From: Puccinellia tenuiflora
Taxonomy: Eukaryota; Streptophyta; Magnoliopsida; Poales; Poaceae
Direction of reading: 5' to 3'
Length of the DNA stretch: 64,000 nt
Assembly: GCA_012064385.1 (NCBI GenBank)
Contig: QRDG01000808.1
Span: forward strand, 186,001-250,000
Positions 22,279-31,941 of this stretch are shown here, piece by piece (the stretch's first letter is position 1; every line of letters starts with the position of its first letter). Under the pieces are notes generated by a model. That model was not told the origin of the DNA. It saw nothing but the letters and a program-made list of their open reading frames with translations, and searched no databases. The position numbers and the translations under genes are program-made.

Positions 22279-23164
22279 AAGGCTCCGTGGTTCCGGCCGG
22301 GGGCTGGTGTAGTGCACCGCAGACTGATTCCATGTAGGTGCGTCGACTGGTATGAGATGGTGGATAGTTGTCGGTGGGTCGTACCACTGGAATAAGCTTT
22401 TGTTTTTCTTGTTTGTGGCTGGTCGTGCATTGTAGAGTATGGACCTCTGTTGCTAATTGGTACTCGTACTGAGTAGTGAGCAAAGTTGGAAAACAGAGAG
22501 CAGACCACGCCGTTGGGGTTAGGTCTAGGAGAGGTGATGCGATCGCCGACAACCGATACCATGCCGGCAACATATACCACACCGGCGATGAGTACACCGC
22601 CACCGTCGACTCCATCCACGTCGAGGAAACTGGGAACATGGGGGCGGCTTTGGCAGCAGGGAGAGGAGAGCGACGATGGGGGAGAGGAATCGACTCGGAA
22701 GGAGGATGATGAACGCCAAGTTCATGCCCCGAGGCCCCCGATTCGGAGGGGTATGGCGATTCTGGTGGTTCGGGCATCACTTTGGACGCCGGAGCGTAGG
22801 AAGACGGGGATATCACCGAGGCTTCGCCGAGGAGCGGTGGTGGAGAATCCACTTTCGCGCGCATCACCGTTTCCGAACGGGAGTACAGTTCTGAATATGT
22901 TACATACATTCCGCCTCCACGTCTCACCTTTAGTGTGCTTGCTCGGGGTCAGGAGGGGGCCATACCAATGGCGTGTAGGAAGGAGATCGCCATGGTTGAG
23001 CAGGTGGAGGAGCCGAGGAACAAGCCAATTCAAAATAGAGGAGACATTGGGCCTTATGGGTTTGGCCCATTAGTGGACCAAAATGGGCCAGATACATCGA
23101 AGGGGTGTCTTGGAGGGGTCGTTAACATGCGAGGTTACTTTTTCTCAAAAAAAAAAAGGGAGCT
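22279..23164. other. Region downstream of SDH, no recognised gene
   Basis: Moderately GC-rich. A minus-strand frame of about 237 codons spans 22,927-22,214 but has low-complexity composition (Ser, Pro, Ala), no recognisable domain, and overlaps the SDH 3' end. GGGCC(A/T)-type blocks near 23,050-23,090 resemble ends of grass DNA elements. I cannot name it. Confidence 0.35.
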
Positions 23165-23281
23165 TACTGAGGAGGTTACCGAGCATGTTGGCTGATCCAA
23201 CCACCGAACTTTGTAAATGTACCTATGATTCTTCAGTAATAAAAGCTCGGTGTTTTCGCTAAAAAAAATACTGAGGAGGTT
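23165..23281 (+). mobile_element. 91-bp retroposed tail (LINE/SINE 3' end) with 13-bp target duplication
   Basis: TACTGAGGAGGTT occurs at 23,165-23,177 and 23,269-23,281 and flanks a 91-bp insert that ends AATAAAAGCTCGGTG, a CGCT and eight As. A long target duplication with an A-tail indicates target-primed insertion of a severely 5'-truncated LINE or a SINE. Confidence 0.8.
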
Positions 23282-23647
23282 CTGGATTCAGGATTCGACA
23301 TGCAGATCACACACATAGATATTAGAGCAGAGGCGGCGGCGATGGCTGGAGGATTTGGTGGCAGACACAACTTTAGAGGCGATGGAGGAAGAAGCAACTG
23401 ACGTGGGGGCGATGGAGGTCGCGAAGACTCAAGAGCTACTGGTCGGAACGGTGGTGGAGGTGGATGGCGTGGACCGTGTGTGTGTGTGTGTAGTAGCGGA
23501 CCCAGGATTCGGCTATGACCAGGGCTGAAACTACACAATGGAAAAAATCCACGACGAATTGTAAAAACCATCCTTTCATATAACACAAGGCTATTGCCAA
23601 ACTACACACAAATGCGTCATTAGCATTGTGAAATTAAAATTTAAGTT
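23282..23647. other. Short intergenic stretch before the copia element
   Basis: No gene. There is a GT microsatellite at about 23,477-23,492. The AGTAGCGGACCCAGGATT that follows resembles the ends of grass hAT-type MITEs. Confidence 0.35.
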
Positions 23648-23652
23648 ATTAG

Positions 23653-23888
23653 TGTTGAGTTTAAAGGTTATTAAGTTTGTATTTTGTATGATTGTGTGTG
23701 CTAAAGTGTAAATTGTAAATGTTAGGAGGACAAGAGTGTAAAAAGAATACAGATAAGAAAAGGAGGAGACAGAGCTCCAGAAGGTACTCCAGTTCTCTGT
23801 TCAGAAGTTGCACCTGTACGTGTGACCTCCTTTGTAAAATTCCCAGTAGATTAACCTAAATTCAAGTGTTTATTAAGAGATTTCAACA
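23653..23888 (+). repeat. 5' LTR of copia element
   Basis: 236 bp; followed by the primer-binding site at 23,889-23,900. Confidence 0.95.
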
Positions 23889-24394
23889 TGGTATCAGAGC
23901 AATCGGTCTGGGGATGTGCCTTTGACTCGGATCTTATCTGATTCTTGCTACGATTTGCCGGGATTTTGTGGTCGTCATGGTCGTGGCCGCCTTTGTGCGC
24001 CGCCGCCGTTCTTCATCAGGGTCGTTGTGGTTCTGGTGCTGCGCCTCGTTGCCTTTGTGCCTTGTCGCAGCCGTCGTCTCGCGGTGCCGCGTCCTTGCCG
24101 TTGTCTTGCTGTGCTGGTTTGAATCCGTCCCCGTGCTGCACGGATTTGGAGTTGCTCTCGATTCTTGTCGTGGCCATTGTCTCGACGTCTTGCAGCAGAA
24201 TAGAGGAAGTGGGAAATTCTCCCATGTACGAATCTGCTCTTGTCTAAAAGGTGCTGCGGTGGATTGATTCCTCATGATCTGCGGTGATTTTTTGTTGAGA
24301 GGAGCTAGAGTGTTTGGTTGCTGAATACTGGTTGAAGCTGCTGTATTTTTCGGTCGAATCTTGTGTAAAGCTGCTGTAGTTTTTCAGCTGGACC

Positions 24395-25615
24395 ATGGGA
24401 GAACCTAGCAAAGATTCTAGTGTGGAGAAACTCTGTGAAAGTATGCAGAGAATGTTGGTCCAGTTGATGGAGCATGCACAGGTGAAGGCTGACACTACTT
24501 CAGAGGTTCAGAAGGTTATCCTAGAACCAAATCCTGTTAAATTGACAGGTCCGGGCGATTATTTCAGTTGGGCACGTAATGCCTCTCTGATTTTGGAATC
24601 CCATGGTTTACACAAATATCTAAATGAAGATGAGAAGAAACCAGAAGAAATAACAAAGGAGCAATGGGAACAAAACCAGAAGCGTGTCATGGTATGGTTG
24701 CTGAGCTCTATGGAGAAATCTGTCCGGGAACAGGTCGAGAACTTCAAAACTGCAGCTGAAGTTTGGGCTAGTATCGAGAAACAATTTTCTGGTAAATCGA
24801 ACAAGATGCAGATCACTAGGATTTTCCATGAACTGAGGCGTATCAAGCAAGAGCAAAAGACGGTGACAGAATATGCGGGAGAAATCAAGAAACTTTATAG
24901 AGACCTAGAGTATTTTAGACCATTTAAAGCACATGATCCCAAGGATGTTTCACTCCTTAGTGAGTGGTTTGAACCATTGTTAGTTCAGACTTTTCTTGAT
25001 GGATTGAACTCCGAGTTCAAATTCCGTTCTCGGCTCATACAAGCCACACCAGATTGGACTACACTAGATCAAACTATTGCTAGTATACTTGAGGAGGAAA
25101 CAAGATTGGCAAATCAGATTATAGCTCCACAAGCAAGTATTGACAATCGGGTTGCACTATCTTCAAGTAATCAAATTCAATCAGGAAATGGTCAAGCAAG
25201 TGCTCACAAATTTGACTATGCAAAGAGGACAATTGTTGTGTGTGATAACTACAAGAAACCAGGTCATATAAGGAGGAATTGTTTTGATTTGATTGGTTAC
25301 CCTCCTGGATGGCAACAGAAACCATCTAGCAGGTTTACTCGTGGTGGTGGTAATATGAGGAGGACAAATCGAGCTCACTTCACCTCATGTGGAGAGGATC
25401 AGTCTGCAGTTATAGCCCAGGCAGTGGAAGAATTTAAGGCAAAGCTTATGGAGACTACTGCAGCAGGCCATTGTGAGACTACCCCTGATGCTCATACTGA
25501 AAAAGGTGCGCATCATATGTTAACATCGTGGATAATTGATTCAGGGGCAACAAATCACATGACAGGCTCATCTAAATTTTTTCTCTACAGATATTCCACA
25601 TTCTGGAAGAGATAG
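24395..25615 (+). pseudogene. Copia gag and start of protease
   Basis: The frame runs 406 codons from an ATG 506 bases after the LTR. The N-terminal gag core includes LTGPGDYFSWARNASLIL and VWASIEKQFSGKS (UBN2-type). The zinc knuckle reads CDNYKKPGHIRRNC: the second Cys of the CX2CX4HX4C pattern is Tyr, so metal binding is probably lost. The protease active site is WIIDSGATNHMTG near 25,530. The frame then shifts near 25,590 and stops at 25,615. Gag would form the particle and protease process it. The protein is truncated here, so the gene is broken. Confidence 0.9.
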
Positions 25616-28600
25616 AGTACGCATAGGTGATGGGTCCTCAGCTCCAATTATGGGTTCTAGGAACATCACATGTACTCCTTCCCTTTCATTGAGCCTGGTA
25701 TTACATGTCCCAAATTTTCCAGTGGACCTCCTATCTGTTAGTTCAATTACAAAATCGCTTAAATGCAGGGCGTCATTTGATCCTTATTCATGTATATTCC
25801 AGGACCTGAAGACAGGAAGAATTCTTGGGACTGGAATTGAGCGTGAGGGCCTCTACTACCTCAACAATACTCAAGCTCCGTATGCACTCAGTGTGAAGGG
25901 TATTTTGTCAACTGATGAATTACTGTTAATGCATTATAGACTAGGGCATCTGTCGTTCCAAGCCCTTAGTCGCATGTTTCCGTCCCAAGTTAAAAATCAT
26001 TGTAAGGAGAAGCTTTTGTGCGATGTGTGTGAACTAGCTAAGCACACTAGAACCAATTATCCAAGTAGCAATGAGAGAATTAAGTTACCTTTTGATGCGG
26101 TGCATTCGGACGTATGGGGTCCATCGGTTGTAACTGCCCTTATAGGGGACAGATATTACGTGACCTTCATCGATGGTTTTAGTAGATGTACATGGTTGTA
26201 CCTCCTAAAGCATAAGTCTGAAGTCTTGCCTGCCTTCATAGACTTTTTTAATATGGTGCGTAACCAGTTTGGCGTGAATGTGAAAATATTACGCTCTGAT
26301 AATGGTACTGAGTATATTAATCATGAATTTAGCAACTTCTTGTATACTTATGGTATTATACATCAAACCATGTGTGTGAATGCTTCAGAACAAAATGGGG
26401 TGGCAGAGAGAAAAAATAGACATTTACTGGAAGTTGCTCGAGCTCTCATGTTTATGATGAATGTGCCGAAATTCCTTTGGGGGAAGCAGTCAAAACTGCT
26501 GCCTATCTAATAAACCGTATGCCTTCTAGAGTTTTGGGGCATAAAACTCCAATTGAATGTTTACATGGCTCTAACTCATTTATCGTGCCACCAAAAGTAA
26601 TTGGATGTACCTGTGTTTGTTCATGATTACAGGAGTTCAGCGCGAAATATTGATCCAAGAGCCGTCAAATGCATTTTTGTGGGCTATTCTCCCACAAAAA
26701 AGGGGTATAGGTGCTGGTCTCCTGCTGAAAGGAAATTGTTTGTGAGTATGGATGTTACCTTTCATGAAAAAGAGCCATTCTATTCCGTAAGGCAAAATGA
26801 TAATGATACATGTAGCAAGGGGGAGAATTCCATAAAAGAGATCAGTGATAGGGGAGCTGTAATGATACCTATTGTGGACATCATGCGCTCAGAAGATGAA
26901 ACAGAGGGGGAGAAAACTGCCAGTACAAACGAAGAAGGTGATGATATATCAATACCTGAAGCGTATGAATATCTTTCAGGTCAACAGGGGGTCGATATAG
27001 ATGGTGGCGAAGGTGTATCTCTTGAAGTTGATGAAGGAGCGGTTAATCAACCCCAAGTCCTAGAGGAGGAACCAACAAGTGAAGAGGTAGCCCATGATGA
27101 GGGTGGTGCTGAAGTTATTGAAACCCATATACCATCCTCTCGTACTCAAGTAAGTGATGAACCAATTGCCTTGCGAAAGAAAAAAAGGATAGTAGGTATA
27201 CCTGAGCGTTTAAAGGATTGTGTAGGATATAAACATGATCTTGCAAAAGTTGTTTCATATGACAGATGTACTTCTTCTTTTAGGAGCTTTATTGCATCCT
27301 TGGATTCTACATCAGTACCTAAAGATTGGAAGGATGCAGTGAGTGATCCTAAATGGAAGGTAGCAATGTTGGAGGAAATGAATGCTCTAGAAAAAATAAT
27401 ACGTGGCAATTGGTAGAATGGCTGAAGGGCATGGAACCAGTTGGTTGCAAATGGGTTTTTACTATCAAGTATAACCCTGAAGGTAAAGTAGAAAGGTATA
27501 AAGCTCGGTTGGTGGCTAAAGGCTACACACAGACTTATGGTGTTGATTATGAGGAAACATTTGCCCCTGTAGCAAAAATGAATACAGTAAGAACTTTGAT
27601 ATCTTGCGCAGCTAATCTTGGCTGGAATTTATTTCAGATGGATGTAAAAAATGCATTTTTGCATGGAAATCTTCATGAGGAAATTTATATGCATATACCA
27701 CCTGGTTTTAGCACAGTACAAACTGAAGGAAAAGTCTTGAAACTCCGCCGTTCACTGTATGGCCTAAAACAATCTCCTCGTGCGTGGTTTGATAGATTTA
27801 GAAAAGCTGTGCTGAAATTGGGTTTCGGCCAGAGCAATGCTGACCATACTTTATTTTATAAAAGATGTGCCGGAAAACTGACAATATTAATTGTCTATGT
27901 TGATGATATTATTATTACAGGAGATGATGATCAAGGTATTGAAAAAGTGAAACAACATTTGACGAATGAGTTTGAAGTCAAGGATCTAGGACAAATGAGG
28001 TACTTTCTTGGAATTGAAGTCTCACGAAGCTCAAGAGGTATTTATTTATCTCAAAGAAAATATGTGCTAGATCTATTGTCAGAAACCGGTATGTCTGGTT
28101 GTCGTCCAGCTTTAACACCAATTGAACAAAACAACAGATTGACTACTGAGTCAGGGAACCTGTTGATCGAGAGCAGTATCAGAGACTTGTTGGTCGCTTG
28201 ATCTATTTATCACATACTCGTCCTGATATAGCGTTTGCCGAAACCGTTGTGAGCCAGTTTATGTATATTCCTAAAACTCGCCACATGGATGCAGTAAATC
28301 GAATCATCTGATATTTAAAAGGGTGCCCAGATCGAGGTTTATTATATAAGTCAAGTGTTAACTTACAAGTAGAATGTTATACCGATGTTGATTGGGCCGG
28401 TTCATTAGATGATAGAAGGTCTACGTCGGGATATTGTACGTTTGTTGGAGGAAACATAGTTACTTGGCATAGTAAGAAACAAAATGTTGTTGCAAGGTCC
28501 ACTGCAGAAGCAGAATTCAGAGCTATGGCTCATGGAATATGTGAAGTGTTATGGCTAAAAATCTTACTGATGGAGTTAGGTCTATTGCAGGCAAGACCAT

Positions 28601-28848
28601 TGATGGTGTATTGTGACAATAAGGCTGCACTAGATATAGCACATAATCCGGTTCAACATGGTAGAACAAAGCACATAGAAATTGACCGGCATTTTATCAA
28701 AGAGAAACTTGACCAAGGAATAATATGTCTGCCTTATGTGAGCTCTTCAAACCAACTAGCGGACATTCTCACCAAAGGTCTAGCTGAAAAATTGTTTTCT
28801 AGCTTATGTAGCAAGATGGGGTTATATGATGTGTTTGCCCTATCTTGA
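25590..28848 (+). pseudogene. Copia integrase, reverse transcriptase and RNase H, broken in several frames
   Basis: Successive plus-strand frames carry the gag-pre-integrase finger (H-H then CDVCELAKHT), the integrase core with Asp of HSDVWGP, Asp of RSDNGTEY and Glu of NGVAERKNRH (to 26,510), then a linker with FVGYSPTKKGYRCW (26,601-27,416). Reverse transcriptase follows (27,353-28,201; QMDVKNAFLHG, the catalytic YVDD at 27,896-27,907), then RNase H to the stop at 28,848 (STAEAEFRAM, TKHIEIDRHFIKEKL). Frame changes lie near 25,590, 26,480, 26,600, 27,400 and 28,180, and there is an in-frame TGA at about 28,308. Each domain keeps its key residues, so decay is recent. Confidence 0.92.
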
Positions 28849-28855
28849 GGGGGAG

Positions 28856-29096
28856 TGTTGAGTTTAAAGGTTATTAAGTTTGTATTTTGTATGATTGTGT
28901 GCTAAAGTGTAAATTGTAAATGTTAGGAGGACAAGAGTGTAAAAAGAATAGAGGTAAGAAAAGGAGGAGATGGAGCTCCAGAAGGTACTCCAGTTCTCTA
29001 TTCAGAAGTTGCACCTGTACGTGTGAGGTGTGACCTCCTTTGTAAAATTCCCAGTAGATTAACCTAAATTCAAGTGTTTATTGAGAGATTTCAACA
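28856..29096 (+). repeat. 3' LTR of copia element
   Basis: 241 bp, with a 7-bp tandem duplication (GTGAGGT) relative to the 5' copy. Confidence 0.95.
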
Positions 29097-29101
29097 ATTA
29101 G

Positions 29102-30206
29102 TTTGAGACGGAGTTTAACTCGAGTCTCGGTTAAGAATGGTGATGATCTACGTCTCACATGGAGCACAAGCTTAAACACACAACATAATAAGATAAGGAG
29201 GGATAAAATGAAAAAGGATGGCATAGATAGTCACCATTTTAAGTACCTAAATAAAGAAGACCACATTGATCATGAGGAGAATGTCTTTGACCTCGGTGTC
29301 CACTCTTCTATATCCATGGAATCAAACTGAATACAATCGAATAAATCTCGAATTTCAGCAATTGAGAATTATCTAAAGAGGCAAAACAATTGAATTTGAG
29401 TATGAGACATTGAGGAGAAGGAAGCAAAATTTACCTAGAGGCTAGAACTCTAGGGTTTCCCAGGACACACGCGAGTAGAAGGCTACCCGGCATGGATCGC
29501 CCAAGTGTGCGCAGCGGCGGACTGGCTATGTGACTTCGATCTCTGCCACTCTGGAAGACTGGAACTCAGGCTGCGGTGCTCCGAGCCTCCGACTCAGTCA
29601 AGACTCAAGAGTGGCGGCGGTGGCGCGATGTCGATACGGCATCGTGAGCAAATCAAGTTGTCAAAAGAATACCGGGCGGTTGTTGCTGATGCGAACTTGT
29701 GTATTGTCGTACATGATTAGTGCTCTTCATAATTGATGGGCATTTGTAGTATACAGCCCTGGTTATCCTGGACCAATGCACCGGGCTGCGTTCTTGGGGT
29801 TAATTTTTTTCAAACAACTACTAGTGTGGATGCACGTATTACGTGGTCAATGACCAGGGCTGCAGCCCGGACAGCCCGGGGCGCAGGTCCGCCCCGACAG
29901 TGTGAGCGCGCGCGTGCGTGCGTGTGTGTGTGTGTTGGGGGGGGGGGGGGGGGGGAGTAAATGGAGAGAGAGTCGTAATCTTTTCTTTAAAACTTAGATG
30001 CTTGGTACTTATTGAATAATTCTTGGTGGTGCCTTGGACATTTCAAAGCTTAAATTTTTATCCCTTCTTGGTTTTCTTTCATCATCGTCTCTCGTAAAAG
30101 TTGAAAACTTTTCTTCACAAAATACTATCGCAAACTTATCAGAGGGGTTCATATACTTTAAAACAAAATCCGCTTATGTAGTATAGAGACAAGTTGCATA
30201 CACTCA
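29102..30206. other. Non-coding stretch with GT/GC repeat and a 19-base G run
   Basis: No gene recognised. Alternating GC/GT sequence at about 29,904-29,936 runs into 19 consecutive Gs at 29,937-29,955. A block at 29,850-29,900 with GCAGCCCGGACAGCCC and GGTCCGCCCCGAC resembles the end of a grass hAT-type MITE, mirroring the one at 23,490. Confidence 0.4.
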
Positions 30207-30591
30207 ATTTAACATCAGAACTTTGGTTCCCGGGTGCATATGCACCCGGTATTTAAAAATAAAATTTTGGAATGACGAAAAAATCTGAAATAAAATTTCA
30301 CGCATTTGTTCACAAAGTTGTTTCATGAAAATTCGACATTTTTTTATTTGTGTAAAAAACACAAAAAATATTGTCCCGTAAAAAGAACTATTTGAGAACC
30401 AAATTTTGTCTTTTTTTACATAGATCTTAAAAAATGTCGATTTACCGTGAAATGACTTCATTAAAGATAGGATGTTAAGATCTATGTGGGATTTTTTTTG
30501 TATTTTTTGACATTCAAAACCTGTTTTAAATGCATTTCAAATACCAGGTGAATATGCACCCAGGAGCTAAAACGCATCCCCCATTTAACAT
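30207..30591. mobile_element. 367-bp Mutator-type MITE, target duplication ATTTAACAT
   Basis: ATTTAACAT occurs at 30,207-30,215 and 30,583-30,591. Inside, the ends are inverted: the left has GGTTCCCGGGTGCATATGC and the right, read inversely, AGCTCCTGGGTGCATATTC, both continuing into ACC(C/T)GGTATTT. The interior is AT-rich and non-coding. A 9-bp duplication points to a Mutator-type transposase. Confidence 0.8.
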
Positions 30592-31617
30592 TAGCTACTG
30601 TATAGAAACTCTCACCTTCTCCCTAAAAGAAATCACAAAGAAATCTCGTATAAGAAGGAACATAAATAAATACAACAATCTGCCAAACAAGACAGTTTGC
30701 AGGAAAAATCACAAAAATACTTTCGGACCTCCGAACAACAAATTTAAGATAGATTTGGCAAGCTAACAAATAGAGGTAAACTCACAAAAAATGACGTCAT
30801 ATCATTTTGTGGTGATTTACTATGAATTGTTTGTTTAGTATAGGCCAATTTTCTTGTTTCTGAATAGCAAGCGAAGAAATAAAGAAGTAAAGTCTTCCTT
30901 GTTCACCTGATATTTTAATCAACTGTATGTAGTAAAATATTTTATGATATTTTAACCAACCATATGTAGTTCAATATATGAACATTTTTTATTGTCTTCA
31001 TTCTAGAGCAGTAATGGCTCTAATCTTAGTTGTGAAGTACTCCCCTAGATAAAGGATTGTTCTCAGTAAGTGTTGCTCTCTTTTTTTGGTACACGCAGGA
31101 ATGCTAACTTTTCTCTATACCTTATCATCCAAGTACAGAAATGATGAAATGTCGGTTTTATATATTACGTCATATGTGTGTTATAGCATAACAAAAACAG
31201 TGTTGTCTCATGCTAGAAATTTCGATCTTTGAAATACCATGCAAGAATTTTCTTTATGCCGATATTCTATTGTGAAGCTTCTTTTGTAGTTTCAAACCCA
31301 TCTAAAAAATCTTAGTTTCCAAATAGTCGGTGCATCTCTTCTCAGAGCCTTTCGGTAGTTGGTGACATTGATGTGTTGTTTTTTGCTTGCACTTGTGTCC
31401 TAGACTGCGCCTGTAGTGTCGAAAGTGAATTGGTCGGATTCATCCCATTTTACATATCAAGAAAATAGAGATGATATGGTAACCCAGCGAGAATCCCATG
31501 TGAAGAGAAATACGTACATATTAGGCTAAAAAAAATACGTGAACAACAAGGAACGGCGCAACAAAAGCGTGCAAGATCGTTATAGTATTGAGCTAAATAA
31601 AAATGGAAATGTGTGGA
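30592..31617. other. AT-rich non-coding stretch
   Basis: No gene, repeat or terminal structure recognised in this kilobase. Confidence 0.4.
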
Positions 31618-31654
31618 ACTGAGTACAGTGGCGGAGCTGGGATTAGCACATAGT

Positions 31655-31934
31655 TGTTAACAACACACTAGTATCACAGCTCGATTTGATCAACAAAAGA
31701 GATTACAAGCTGTGGATTCATGAGTTCAGAGATTACAGATGAAGAGGAACACGAGAAGAAGATGAAGATAGAAGCGAGGAGGCCGAAGCCGTTCCGTTCC
31801 AAGCCCCGTCGTCCGTCGATGAACCTCACGTATATGTAGCTGCAGGCTCCTGTGGCTTCCTCGAAGCCCAGGCCCAGTAGAGGCACAGCCCACGGTCCAG
31901 CCCATGATGATAATAGGGGAGGACGTCGCTAACA
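31655..31934 (-). repeat. 3' LTR of the pol-less LTR element
   Basis: 280 bp. It differs from the other copy by a few substitutions and two small indels, including a 6-bp GAAGAG unit. Confidence 0.92.
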
Positions 31935-31941
31935 TTCCCCC

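Larger units (their letters stand above)
23653..29096 (+). mobile_element. Complete Ty1/copia retrotransposon, target duplication ATTAG, coding region decayed
   Basis: LTRs at 23,653-23,888 and 28,856-29,096 both begin TGTTGAGTTT and end TTTCAACA. ATTAG lies just outside both ends (23,648-23,652 and 29,097-29,101). The primer-binding site TGGTATCAGAGC (initiator tRNA-Met type) directly follows the 5' LTR, and the purine tract TTGAGGGGGAG precedes the 3' LTR. Domain order gag, protease, integrase, reverse transcriptase, RNase H is copia-type. The LTRs differ by about six substitutions and two small indels by eye, so the insertion is fairly recent, yet the coding region has at least five frame breaks. 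Confidence 0.97.

Noticed and set aside
21253..22317. 354-codon frame antisense to the SDH gene
   Set aside because: It results from the GC-rich third codon positions of exon 3; composition is Arg/His/Ala-rich, with no domain, while the plus strand is a clear enzyme.
22214..22927. 237-codon minus frame downstream of SDH as a host gene
   Set aside because: Low-complexity composition, no splice or domain support, and it overlaps the SDH 3' end.
23490..29900. hAT-type MITE split by the copia element
   Set aside because: GCGGACC blocks at both sides are suggestive, but the ends do not align well enough and no target duplication was found.
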